Shown here: positions 10,780 through 19,137 of the stretch, piece by piece
Position numbering within the stretch: the first letter of the stretch is position 1
Layout of the letters: each line of letters starts with the position of its first letter
DNA from: Acinetobacter wuhouensis
Lineage (GTDB): Bacteria > Pseudomonadota > Gammaproteobacteria > Pseudomonadales > Moraxellaceae
Direction of reading: 5' to 3'
Length of the DNA stretch: 64,000 nucleotides
Assembly (NCBI RefSeq): GCF_001696605.3
Contig: NZ_CP031716.1
Coordinates: 1,426,001 to 1,490,000 of the forward strand
The notes under the pieces: model-generated
Told to the model about the DNA's origin: nothing
Database searches by the model: none
What the model saw: the letters and a program-made list of their open reading frames with translations, nothing else
Position numbers and translations under genes: made by a program

Positions 10780-10922
10780 TGTAAATGTCTTCACTTCAAA
10801 ACACCTTATTGACAAAATTGCCCGAAAAAACTGACCTTATGCGGTCATGACAAGTGTTAAAAAAATGATTAGCATGCTTGTGATCATAAAATCAAAAACT
10901 CGGATACAAAGGAATATAGAAT

Positions 10923-12065
10923 ATGTTGGCATATGATGCAGATTTAGAATTATTCAGAGATAACTTTAAACGCTTTATGAGCGAAAACATTGCACCACAT
11001 TATGAGCAATGGGAAAAAGAAGGCTTGATGCCACGTTCAGTCTGGACGCAATTGGGTGAAAATGGTTTCCTTTGTGTAGACGTACCTGAAGAATATGGCG
11101 GTTATGGTGTACCTACAGAATATTCTTTAATGTTGATCGAAGAATCAGCACGTGCAGGCTATGGCGCTTTATCTACCGCGATTTCTTGCCACTCTGAAAT
11201 TGCAGCACCCTATATTCTACATATCGCCAATGAAGAGCAAAAACAGTATTGGTTGCCAAAAATGGTCGCAGGTGAAGTTGTTGGTGCGATTGGCATGACT
11301 GAACCGGGTGCGGGTTCTGATTTACAAGGTATGCGTTCATCGGCAATTTTGAATGGCGATCATTATCTACTTAATGGTTCTAAAACCTTTATTTCAAATG
11401 GTCAACATGCAGACTTGGTTGTTTTGGCAGCAAAAACTGATCCACAGGCACGTGCTAAAGGTGTTTCACTTCTACTTGTAGATACACATTTGGAAGGCTT
11501 TAAAAAGGGTACGAACTTAGACAAGATTGGTTTACATTCTCAAGATACTTCAGAGTTGTTCTTTGATAATGTCAAAGTACCAGCCAATCAATTATTGGGT
11601 AATGCAGGTCAAGGCTTTGCTTATTTGATGCAAGAATTACCACGTGAGCGCACTGCAATCGCTGCAACAGCTTTGGGTGCGATTCGTGGCGCGATTGACG
11701 TAACAACACAATATGTACAAGAGCGTCAAGCTTTTGGTCAAAAAGTGAGTTCATTCCAAAATACTCGTTTTGTCATGGCACAAGCGAAAATTGACGAATT
11801 GGCAACGGCTGCATTCTATAACCAAAACTTAGCTTTATATAAAGAAGGCAAATTGGATGTAGAAACTGCGGCAGCATTAAAGAGCTTCAGTTCAGATATG
11901 CAAATGAAAGTGATTGATAGCTTACTTCAGCTATTCGGTGGCTATGGCTATATGACTGAATATCCAATTTCACGTTTCTTTGTCGATGCTCGTATTCAGC
12001 GTATTTATGGCGGAACAAATGAAATTATGAAAGAGATTGTTGCACGTGGTGTTTTAGGGCGTTGA
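10923..12065 (+). CDS. Acyl-CoA dehydrogenase
   Basis: 380 residues with all three acyl-CoA dehydrogenase domains: N-terminal helices, the FAD-facing barrel (AIGMTEPGAGSDLQGMR, then HYLLNGSKTFISNG), and the C-terminal helical domain with RQAFGQKVSSFQNTRF and LFGGYGYMTEYPISRF. The C-terminal motif is IYGGTNEIM, not YEGT, so the catalytic Glu probably sits in the QELPRERT helix, as in long-chain and isovaleryl-type enzymes. It oxidises an acyl-CoA to the 2-enoyl-CoA; chain specificity is unknown. A paralogue is at 49485. Confidence 0.93.
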   Translation: MLAYDADLELFRDNFKRFMSENIAPHYEQWEKEGLMPRSVWTQLGENGFLCVDVPEEYGGYGVPTEYSLMLIEESARAGYGALSTAISCHSEIAAPYILHIANEEQKQYWLPKMVAGEVVGAIGMTEPGAGSDLQGMRSSAILNGDHYLLNGSKTFISNGQHADLVVLAAKTDPQARAKGVSLLLVDTHLEGFKKGTNLDKIGLHSQDTSELFFDNVKVPANQLLGNAGQGFAYLMQELPRERTAIAATALGAIRGAIDVTTQYVQERQAFGQKVSSFQNTRFVMAQAKIDELATAAFYNQNLALYKEGKLDVETAAALKSFSSDMQMKVIDSLLQLFGGYGYMTEYPISRFFVDARIQRIYGGTNEIMKEIVARGVLGR

Positions 12066-12093
12066 TTGAAAGAAATGGATAGAAGTTATTTTT

Positions 12094-12137
12094 AATCCCC
12101 CTCATCCTAACCTTCTCCCAAAGGGAGAAGGGACTTT
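12094..12137. repeat. Dispersed CCTCATCC...GGGAGAAGGGACTT repeat with hairpin
   Basis: This stretch contains the perfect hairpin CCTTCTCCC-AAA-GGGAGAAGG (12111-12131). The same opening (CCCTCATCC) and closing (AGAAGGGACTT) recur at 23993-24064 with a different middle. It may also terminate the acyl-CoA dehydrogenase transcript. Confidence 0.6.
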
Positions 12138-12201
12138 CAATACTGATTTTTTGTTTATTTATATTCACTTAAAGTTCAAGCTTTGATAAAGAACGCTACT
12201 T

Positions 12202-12720
12202 CTAAGCCCTTAAAACCGTTAAACATTCACGAATAAAAATAGGTAATTCTTGGGTAGAGCGTGAAGAAATATACAAGTTATTGTCATTCACTACATCATG
12301 ATCAAATATAACCGCACCTGCATTTTTTAATTCTTGAATCATGGTTTCAATAGACGTCAGTCTGCGCCCAATGGCAATTTGCGCATCAATCAGCAAATGT
12401 GGACTATAGCAGGAAAGAAAGATCGGTTTTTGTGCATTGGCGAAACAACGTAAATAATCAATAAAACGTTCATCTTTTTTTAGGTGGTAAGGGGATTGAC
12501 CACCTGGAATCATCAGCGCATCAAAATCTTTGACTGAAATATCATCGATACCTAAATCAATACTGACCGAAGATTTACGCTGTTGGCTATAAACAATATT
12601 GCCTGCTTGTTTTTCGATATTACGTACAGAATGACTTGCCGCCCGAAAGGCTTCGACGGGATGATGATATTCGGCATCTTCGAAGTCATGGGTGATGAGA
12701 ACAGCGATTCTTTTATTCAT
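12202..12720 (-). CDS. DJ-1/PfpI-superfamily protein
   Basis: 172 residues with the PfpI-like flavodoxin fold: AVLITHDFEDAEYHHPVEAFR at the start (the conserved acidic residue is present), DFDALMIPGGQSP, and the nucleophile elbow LSCYSPHLLIDA. Canonical members have Cys-His (AICHGP) at the elbow; here the His is replaced by Tyr (CYSP), which should alter or abolish the usual catalytic dyad. Related proteins include YhbO/PfpI deglycases and hydratases. It is a single gene, convergent with the acyl-CoA dehydrogenase. Confidence 0.85.
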   Translation of the reverse strand: MNKRIAVLITHDFEDAEYHHPVEAFRAASHSVRNIEKQAGNIVYSQQRKSSVSIDLGIDDISVKDFDALMIPGGQSPYHLKKDERFIDYLRCFANAQKPIFLSCYSPHLLIDAQIAIGRRLTSIETMIQELKNAGAVIFDHDVVNDNNLYISSRSTQELPIFIRECLTVLRA

Positions 12721-12975
12721 ATTTTATGACTCGATCTGCACGTTATTCTATTTATCATAAATCTCAATGAATAATTTTCTATAGGGGCTTTGTAAACTGC
12801 TTTATCTTGTGGGTGACATTACTTTAAACATTATTTTCAGATGAAGAGTAGAGCTGCTTAAAAGCAAGATAAAAGCAGTATTGTACAACAAATTCGCCTG
12901 AACTATTGTTATACTGTGGACGGTTTAAAATTTAAACCACTTGTGATTCCAGACTTTTAAAAGGGCGATATAACA

Positions 12976-14082
12976 ATGATCAACGATGATCAAAACACGA
13001 CTTCTCTCGATCTTGCTCAAATCCGTGAAGATATTGACTCAGTAGATCAGCAACTTCAACAACTGATCAACCGCCGTGCGCGTTTGGCTGAAGCAGTTGC
13101 AAAAGCAAAATTTGCCGCAGAAGAGAACCCGTTGTTTTATCGTCCTGAACGCGAAGCACAGGTGTTACGTAATGTGATGGAGCGTAATGAAGGTCCATTG
13201 TCAGATACCACGATGGCACGTTTGTTCCGTGAAATTATGTCTGCATGTTTGGCACTCGAAGCACCACAAAGCATTGCGTTCTTAGGTCCAGTTGGAACTT
13301 ATACCCATTCAGCAGTGCTTAAACATTTTGGTCAAGATGCTGTGGTTCGTCCATTGCCAACGATTGACGAAGTGTTCCGTGAAGTGGAAGCGGGCAGTGC
13401 GCACTATGGTTTAGTGCCTGTCGAAAATTCATCTGAAGGTGTGGTCAACCATACTTTGGACTGCTTTAAGGCATCGCATTTAAATGTGATTGGTGAAGTT
13501 GAATTGCGTATTCATCACCAATTCCTGATTTCTTCAAATACCCGTAAAGACAGCATTAAACAGATTTATGCGCATCAACAAACGCTTGCGCAATGCCGTA
13601 AATGGCTCGATGCACATTATCCAGGTGTTGAGCGTGTTGCACTTAGCTCAAATGCTGAAGCGGCGCGCCGTATCCGCAATGAATGGCATTCTGCTGCGAT
13701 CGCATCGGATGTTGCGGCAAGCATTTATGATTTAGAAATTTTACACGGTAACATCGAAGACAATCCTGAAAATACCACACGTTTCCTTGTAATTGGTCGT
13801 GAGAAAATTCCACAAAGTGGTAATGACAAGACTTCATTGCTTATTTCTGCGCATGATCGTGCAGGGGCGTTATTGGAAATTCTTGCACCATTTGCAAAAC
13901 ACCAAATCAGTTTAACCAGTATTGAAACTCGTCCTGCATTGCCTGAGAAATGGGCTTATGTGTTCTTCATCGACCTTGAAGGGCATGTGGAACAGGACAA
14001 TGTCAAAGCGGCGATTGAAGAAATTCGTCCGTTAGTCAAAGAAGTGCGTGTTTTAGGTTCTTATCCTGCTGCTGTACTTTAA
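12976..14082 (+). CDS. pheA: Bifunctional chorismate mutase / prephenate dehydratase
   Basis: 368 residues. The N-terminal AroQ chorismate mutase (about 10-95) shows REDIDSVDQQLQQLINRRARLAEAVAKAK. The central prephenate dehydratase domain (about 100-275) begins AFLGPVGTYTHSA and holds VPVENSSEGVVNHTLD and the NTTRFLVIG motif with catalytic Thr. A C-terminal ACT domain (about 280-365) includes AGALLEILAPFAKHQISLTSIETRP, the phenylalanine-sensing region. It converts chorismate to phenylpyruvate. The next gene, 33 bases on, encodes TyrA-AroA, so this is an aromatic amino acid operon. I see no leader peptide in the 255 bases upstream. Confidence 0.97.
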   Translation: MINDDQNTTSLDLAQIREDIDSVDQQLQQLINRRARLAEAVAKAKFAAEENPLFYRPEREAQVLRNVMERNEGPLSDTTMARLFREIMSACLALEAPQSIAFLGPVGTYTHSAVLKHFGQDAVVRPLPTIDEVFREVEAGSAHYGLVPVENSSEGVVNHTLDCFKASHLNVIGEVELRIHHQFLISSNTRKDSIKQIYAHQQTLAQCRKWLDAHYPGVERVALSSNAEAARRIRNEWHSAAIASDVAASIYDLEILHGNIEDNPENTTRFLVIGREKIPQSGNDKTSLLISAHDRAGALLEILAPFAKHQISLTSIETRPALPEKWAYVFFIDLEGHVEQDNVKAAIEEIRPLVKEVRVLGSYPAAVL

Positions 14083-14115
14083 GTCGTTGTGAAATAGAGG
14101 AATATAGAACTCATC

Positions 14116-16380
14116 ATGTCACAACCTGTTTTAAAAGATCAAAAGTTGTTTAAAAAAGTGGCATTTATCGGCTTGGGCTTAATTGGCTCAAGTTTGGCAC
14201 GTGTCATGATTGCCGAACATTTAGCTGAAAATATTGTCGCATCTACACGTTCTAAAAAAACTTTGGAAGATGCCAAAGCTTTGGGCATTATTTCTGAGGG
14301 TTTTAGTGATCCTGCTGAAGCGGTGAAAGATGCAGATTTAGTGGTATTGGCATTGCCTGTACGTGCGACGCAAAAGGCTTTGGAAAGTATCAAACCGTAT
14401 TTGTCTGAAAATGTCATCATTACCGATGTGGGGAGTACTAAAGGTAATGTCGTCGATGCAGCCAAAGCAGTATTTGGTGAAAACTTACCCGTAGGTTTTG
14501 TTCCAGGACATCCGATTGCAGGCGCTGAACATACAGGCGTACATGCAGGTAAAGTGGACTTATTTGCCAATCATAAAGTGATTTTAACGCCATTACCAAG
14601 CAGTGCAGATTGGGCAGTCGAAAAACTGATTCAACTGTGGCAAACCGCTAAAGCGGAAGTGATCTGTATGGATGTCGATAAGCATGATGAAGTGCTTGCA
14701 CATACCAGTCATTTACCGCATCTAATGGCGTTTAACTTGGTTGAGCAACTTGCCAATCGTGAAGATAATCTCGATATTTTCCGTTATGCCGCAGGCGGTT
14801 TTCGTGATTTCTCTCGGATTGCTGCCAGTGATCCACAGATGTGGCACGATATTTTCTTCGCCAATAAAAAAGCCATTCTAAATGCTGTAGATGGTTTTGA
14901 AGCTCAGCTCGCAACATTACGCCAACTCATTGAAAATGAAGATTCACAAGCATTGATGGGACTGCTTGGACATGCGCAAGCCGCACGTCAGCATTTCAAT
15001 CACATGCTCGCCAATAAACCTTTGATGGAGAAAAATAAGGTGACACAACAATTTACCATTTTGCCAGGTGAGAAGACATTTAAAGGTAAATTTACCGTGC
15101 CAGGTGACAAATCAGTGTCACATCGTTCCATCATGTTTGGGGCGATTGCGGAAGGTACAACGCATGTGACAGGTTTCCTTGAAGGTGAAGATGCTTTAGC
15201 AACTTTACAGGCATTCCGTGATATGGGTGTAAGCATTGAAGGCCCGAAAAATGGCGAAGTGACCATTCATGGTGTGGGTATCAATGGTTTAAAAGCACCG
15301 AAAACTGCGCTGTATATGGGCAACTCAGGTACATCCATGCGTCTGCTTTCAGGCATGTTGTCTGCACAAGATTTTGATTCTGTGATGACAGGTGATGCGT
15401 CATTGTCTAAACGTCCGATGGAACGTATTGCCAAGCCTTTACGTGAAATGGGTGCACAAATTCAAAGCACAGGTGAACGTGGTACACCACCAATTTCGAT
15501 CACAGGTGCACAAGCGCTGAAAGGCATTCATTATGATTTGCCAATGGCATCTGCTCAGGTGAAATCAGGCATTTTACTTGCGGGTCTTTGGGCTGCGGGT
15601 GAAACGTCTGTAACTGAACCTGAACCAACTCGTGACCATACTGAACGTATGCTTCGTGCATTTGGTTATGATGTCAAAACTGAAGGTAACCGTATTTCAC
15701 TGCAAGGTGGTGGAAAATTAGTCGGTACTGAGATTCAGGTACCCTCTGATATTTCATCAGCAGCGTTCTTTATGGTGGGTGCAGCAATTACTGAGGGTTC
15801 AGATGTAACACTTGAAGCGGTAGGAATTAACCCAACGCGTACAGGTGTGATTGAAATCCTAAAGCAAATGGGTGCAGATTTAACGGTTGAAAATGAACGC
15901 ATTGCAGGCGGTGAACCGATTGCAGATATTCGTATTCGTGGTAGCCGTACATTGAAAGGTATTCACATGCCTGAAGACCAAGTGCCTTTAGCGATTGATG
16001 AATTTCCTGCATTGTTTATTGCTGCGGCATGTGCCGAAGGTCAAACCATTTTGACAGGTGCTGCTGAACTACGTGTCAAAGAATCTGACCGTATCCAAGT
16101 GATGGCTGATGGCTTAAAAACTATGGGCATCGATTGCACACCAACTGATGATGGCATTATCATCGAAGGTAAAGGTAAATCAGGTGAATGGGGTACAATC
16201 TTCACAGGTGGTGAAATTGAGTCACATCATGATCACCGTATTGCCATGAGCTTCTCAATGGCAGGTCTGCGTAATTCTGAGGAAATTAAAATTGTCGGTA
16301 CTGAAACAGTAGCAACAAGTTTCCCGACATTTACTCAACTTGCAACGCAAGCAGGTTTAAACATTCAAGTGGATGAATAA
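14116..16380 (+). CDS. tyrA-aroA: Fused prephenate dehydrogenase / EPSP synthase (TyrA-AroA)
   Basis: 754 residues holding two enzymes. Residues 1 to about 300 are prephenate/arogenate dehydrogenase: the NAD-binding loop GLGLIGSSLARVM, DVGSTKG, PGHPIAGAEHTG, and HTSHLPHLMAF with the catalytic His. From about 315 onward is 3-phosphoshikimate 1-carboxyvinyltransferase (EPSP synthase): PGDKSVSHRSIMFGAIA, the PEP loop LYMGNSGTSMRL, RPMERI, and the C-terminal RVKESDRI and SHHDHRIAMSF motifs. The fusion is known in Acinetobacter and Pseudomonas relatives and joins the step making EPSP to tyrosine synthesis. Co-transcribed with pheA. Confidence 0.97.
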   Translation: MSQPVLKDQKLFKKVAFIGLGLIGSSLARVMIAEHLAENIVASTRSKKTLEDAKALGIISEGFSDPAEAVKDADLVVLALPVRATQKALESIKPYLSENVIITDVGSTKGNVVDAAKAVFGENLPVGFVPGHPIAGAEHTGVHAGKVDLFANHKVILTPLPSSADWAVEKLIQLWQTAKAEVICMDVDKHDEVLAHTSHLPHLMAFNLVEQLANREDNLDIFRYAAGGFRDFSRIAASDPQMWHDIFFANKKAILNAVDGFEAQLATLRQLIENEDSQALMGLLGHAQAARQHFNHMLANKPLMEKNKVTQQFTILPGEKTFKGKFTVPGDKSVSHRSIMFGAIAEGTTHVTGFLEGEDALATLQAFRDMGVSIEGPKNGEVTIHGVGINGLKAPKTALYMGNSGTSMRLLSGMLSAQDFDSVMTGDASLSKRPMERIAKPLREMGAQIQSTGERGTPPISITGAQALKGIHYDLPMASAQVKSGILLAGLWAAGETSVTEPEPTRDHTERMLRAFGYDVKTEGNRISLQGGGKLVGTEIQVPSDISSAAFFMVGAAITEGSDVTLEAVGINPTRTGVIEILKQMGADLTVENERIAGGEPIADIRIRGSRTLKGIHMPEDQVPLAIDEFPALFIAAACAEGQTILTGAAELRVKESDRIQVMADGLKTMGIDCTPTDDGIIIEGKGKSGEWGTIFTGGEIESHHDHRIAMSFSMAGLRNSEEIKIVGTETVATSFPTFTQLATQAGLNIQVDE

Positions 16381-16424
16381 CAGCTGACTGAGTAAATAGT
16401 CTAATTTTTGTATATTTGTTCGAC

Positions 16425-16457
16425 AACAGCCAAGCTTTTGCTTGGCTGTTTTGTTTT
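16425..16457 (+). terminator. Intrinsic terminator after tyrA-aroA
   Basis: AACAGCCAAGC-TTTT-GCTTGGCTGTT followed by TTGTTTTT; an 11-base perfect stem. Confidence 0.92.
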
Positions 16458-16506
16458 TATTGCTTATTCTAAAACCATACAACTATAAAGCCTTTTGGAT
16501 GAAGCA

Positions 16507-16884
16507 ATGAGAACATTACAATTTACTGCAAACTGTGAAAATCATATTAAAAATGATGCTCAGGGCAATGCATGTCATGTCACTCAAGCCTATGTGACAG
16601 ACTTATTATCGACACAACTTGCTGAATATGGTTTTAAAGCTGAATCAACAAGTTCAGAAGAAAACTTAGCAGTAAGTGTGGAAAATCATCCGATTGGTTT
16701 AGGTGTGAATTGTCGTTTAAATGATGATGGACTTTTGACTTGTCAAATTTCAGCACATGCTGATGAAGAACAAGTATGGTTTAAAAAGATTGCGACACAA
16801 AGTATGATCAAACAATTAGCAAACGCAGTAGAGAATACTTTAAAAAAAGATGAAGCATTTAGCGGCTTTGAATGGAAAGTTTAG
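16507..16884 (+). CDS. Conserved hypothetical protein, 125 aa
   Basis: A small soluble acidic protein starting MRTLQFTANCENHI. The ATG at 16507 is preferred over an in-frame TTG four codons earlier. No signal peptide, membrane segment or known motif is visible. It stands alone after a strong terminator, so it needs its own promoter. Confidence 0.65.
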   Translation: MRTLQFTANCENHIKNDAQGNACHVTQAYVTDLLSTQLAEYGFKAESTSSEENLAVSVENHPIGLGVNCRLNDDGLLTCQISAHADEEQVWFKKIATQSMIKQLANAVENTLKKDEAFSGFEWKV

Positions 16885-16959
16885 ACAAAATTAGTTTTGG
16901 AATGGCAACTTAAATTTGCCATTCCATTCACATATAAAATTAATCAATACGCTTTAAAA

Positions 16960-17400
16960 TTATTCTACTTTTAACCACGTCTGACTACGACCAACAGCAG
17001 AAACTCCTAAATAACCGCGTAAAAATAGCTTCTTCCCATTTGGGCTTACACGACCTTTGAGGCGGTAAATTTTACCTGAAACAGGGTCGATGATTCGTCC
17101 ATCTGTATAATTCACTAGATCCGTTGTTTTTAAACCTGAAATGACTTGCATCCCAATGATGGGTTTATTGGTATAAGGTGCAGGACAGTTGGTACAAAAT
17201 TCTTTTGGGGTATAGCCTGGACGTGGTGTGGATTTCAGTGCTGTGCCAGAAAATGTACCATTACTTTGCTTTTCGATTTTCACCAGACCTTTGGCTTCAC
17301 CTGTTTTATCATCAATGTAGCGCCATGTCCCTGTGATATCGTCTGCATATGCAATTGAACTGATACATACGATTGCCAATGTCCCAATAAGAGTTTTCAT
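16960..17400 (-). CDS. DUF2147-family exported protein
   Basis: 146 residues with a signal peptide (LIGTLAIVCISSIAYAD). The mature protein starts DITGTWRYIDDKTGEAKGLVKI, the hallmark of DUF2147, followed by a Cys pair (FCTNCPAP) and the DPVSGKIYRLKGRVSPNGKKLFLRGYLG core. These are small periplasmic proteins of unknown role. Confidence 0.85.
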   Translation of the reverse strand: MKTLIGTLAIVCISSIAYADDITGTWRYIDDKTGEAKGLVKIEKQSNGTFSGTALKSTPRPGYTPKEFCTNCPAPYTNKPIIGMQVISGLKTTDLVNYTDGRIIDPVSGKIYRLKGRVSPNGKKLFLRGYLGVSAVGRSQTWLKVE

Positions 17401-17614
17401 TATTCCCTACACCTTAGTTAAAGTATTTTAATTGCATTAAAAATAGTTAAGATATTGATTATATAACTAAAGGTGGATAATTTTATTCGCATAAAACGCC
17501 AATAATGAATGAATAATCAATTGAAATAGAAAGTAATGCTTGAGATTTTAGACAATAAAGAAAAGCCTTTTAAACATTTCTAATTATGATTGATAAGCTA
17601 AATTAAAGTGAGTG

Positions 17615-18646
17615 CTATACACAAACACTCACTTTGAAAATATTATTTAAATTCTCGAATTTTATTTCACAATTGATAAATTTTTGAATCATCTCTGCTT
17701 GGGTTTTGGTATGTTCACTAATGATTTGAGCTGTAAATTCACCACCTTGACCTAAAGCCATTGGTAGAAGGAGTTGGTCAGCTAGATATTCATCTGCAAT
17801 TGCTTCAGTTGCTAAATAAGCTTTTACTTCTTTGGCTAAATCATGCGCAACTTTCTCTGCACTTTTCTTCATTTCACCTAAGGCTGAAAAGACTTGTTGG
17901 TGGTGTTCATAGTTAAGCACCACGAAAGCCGTATTTCCCTGACTAATACCTTGGAAATTTAATCGCTTACGATTGTTTAAATCCAATTTATTATGCAAAA
18001 CTTCAAGTTCTCGATCTGCAATATTACTTGGAATATTTAAAGCCGATGCATAGCCATTTATTTCAATCAATTTACCACGATCTAAAGCTGTATATTTGGT
18101 CTGTTTTGCCCAAGGATGAATTGTTGCATTGATCTGACCTGCTCCAATTGGGAAAAAACCCGCACGTTCGCACTCAAAATCAATATAAATTTCTAAGCGC
18201 TGAATGGTTGGCAAAAAGCATTGTTCAATAAAATCAGCAGTTGGCGCCATTGGGTTATGTGTTCCGCCGTGGATGCTGATTTGACTGGTTTTGTCTTGCA
18301 TCATCAGCACAGGCAGTAAAGTTTGTAAAACTAAAATAGTGCTACCTGCGGAACCAATTTGAAAATTGTAGTGTCCTGCTTGAACCTGTTGTGGCTGAAA
18401 ATACAAGCGTTGCGAATGCAGTTCAGCACCCTCAACGGTTGCATTGCTGATACGTTGTGAGGCTTGTACACAAACCAGATGTTGGCGCATCAAGCCTGGT
18501 TTTTTTCTTCCTGCACGGATATTCACTAATTCAAAAGGAATGCCAGTGAGCATGGATAATGAAAGGGCAGTGCGGAGGATTTGTCCACCGCCTTCGCCTT
18601 GTGAGCCATCGATTCTGATGGTTTTGTTTTTTACTCTTGCATTCAT
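17615..18646 (-). CDS. rtcA: RNA 3'-terminal phosphate cyclase RtcA
   Basis: 343 residues. The N-terminal DGSQGEGGGQILRTALSLSMLTG and RAGRKKPGLMRQH motifs and the HGGTHNPMAPTADF signature are diagnostic. The C-terminal ISEHTKTQAEM contains the His that is adenylylated during catalysis. RtcA converts RNA 3'-phosphates to 2',3'-cyclic phosphates with ATP, preparing or remodelling ends for RtcB ligase. It is the last gene of a minus-strand unit that begins with rtcB at 22039; two structured RNAs lie directly upstream, the nearer ending 26 bases before the start codon. Confidence 0.97.
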   Translation of the reverse strand: MNARVKNKTIRIDGSQGEGGGQILRTALSLSMLTGIPFELVNIRAGRKKPGLMRQHLVCVQASQRISNATVEGAELHSQRLYFQPQQVQAGHYNFQIGSAGSTILVLQTLLPVLMMQDKTSQISIHGGTHNPMAPTADFIEQCFLPTIQRLEIYIDFECERAGFFPIGAGQINATIHPWAKQTKYTALDRGKLIEINGYASALNIPSNIADRELEVLHNKLDLNNRKRLNFQGISQGNTAFVVLNYEHHQQVFSALGEMKKSAEKVAHDLAKEVKAYLATEAIADEYLADQLLLPMALGQGGEFTAQIISEHTKTQAEMIQKFINCEIKFENLNNIFKVSVCV

Positions 18647-18672
18647 ATTTTTTCTTTATAAATAATTAAGGT

Positions 18673-18864
18673 GAACATACTGTCAGTACATGGTAGTGTT
18701 GAGTGAGTTGTAACTTTGCTTTCGCAAAGGTTTTCCTTGTACATTGTGATGGGTTGATGTGTGCTTAATTTTTTAAGCTGACCCACTCGCTCTGCAAGCC
18801 GCTACACATTATTTTCAATCCTGTGTTGTGGAGGTAGGGGATCTTGCACTCGCTCAGTATGTTC
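18673..18864 (-). ncRNA. Y RNA-like structured RNA, copy 2 (Yrl-like)
   Basis: 192 nt, 5' end at 18864. The ends pair perfectly, GAACATACTG with CAGTATGTTC. Next comes an asymmetric internal loop (5' AGCGA, 3' UGA), then GUGCA pairing with UGUAC. Inside: GAUCC with GGAUU; ACACA with UGUGU; GUGGGU with ACCCAU enclosing GCUUAA-AAAA-UUAAGC; and CUUUGC-GAAA-GCAAAG with a GNRA loop. Copy 1 at 18903-19093 keeps the same helices with different bases. The Y-RNA-like plan (terminal helix, CGA/UGA internal loop, second helix) and the place beside rtcA match bacterial Yrl RNAs. Seen: pairing and duplication. Inferred: Ro binding. Confidence 0.75.
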
Positions 18865-18871
18865 TGGTTTA

Positions 18872-18897
18872 TTCTAAAACATAAAATTGCTTTAGAA
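18872..18897 (-). other. Hairpin separating the two Y-like RNAs
   Basis: TTCTAAA pairs with TTTAGAA around an AT-rich loop, seven bases before the 5' end of the second RNA. It could be a processing site or weak terminator that frees the individual RNAs. Confidence 0.4.
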
Positions 18898-18902
18898 AAA
18901 GT

Positions 18903-19093
18903 GAAATATATTGTCAGCACTTGGTGATGCAATGTGAATAATGACTTTGATTCACAAAGATTTAATGGATGAATAGTGATGGATTGATTGGTGCGATTGC
19001 GCCATAAATCCACTTAGCTCATTACCCAAAAATGTTGCCTTCTTTTATTTCAATCTATTTGGCATTAGATCTAGTACTCGCCCAATATATTTC
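18903..19093 (-). ncRNA. Y RNA-like structured RNA, copy 1 (Yrl-like)
   Basis: 191 nt, 5' end at 19093. The ends pair perfectly, GAAATATATTG with CAATATATTTC; then the internal loop (5' GGCGA, 3' UGA) and GUACU with AGUGC. Further helices: GAUCUA with UAGAUU, UGCC with GGCA, GUGGAU with AUCCAU, and CUUUG-UGAAU-CAAAG. Each has a counterpart at the same place in copy 2 although bases differ, so structure rather than sequence is conserved. No credible reading frame runs through it. It lies 45 bases after the DIP1984 gene on the same strand and would be transcribed with the rtc operon unless it has its own promoter. Confidence 0.75.
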
Positions 19094-19096
19094 GGA

Positions 19097-19120
19097 TTTG
19101 ACATAGCGAACTATGTCAAA
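19097..19120 (-). other. Perfect 10-bp hairpin with UUCG loop ahead of the first Y-like RNA
   Basis: On the minus strand TTTGACATAG-TTCG-CTATGTCAAA lies three bases before the 5' end of the first RNA and 17 bases after the DIP1984 stop. No U tract follows, so it looks more like a processing signal or mRNA 3' cap than a terminator. Confidence 0.55.
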
Positions 19121-19137
19121 ACTTTGCATGTATTAAT

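Noticed and set aside
18765..19013. 82-codon minus-strand ORF in the gap before rtcA
   Set aside because: It crosses from one structured RNA unit into the other, has no ribosome site, and its composition is unlike neighbouring proteins; conserved pairing between the two units explains the sequence better.
18673..19093. Possible tRNA genes
   Set aside because: No cloverleaf with a 7-bp acceptor, TTC loop and CCA-compatible end can be drawn. The terminal helices and internal loops fit Y RNA architecture instead.
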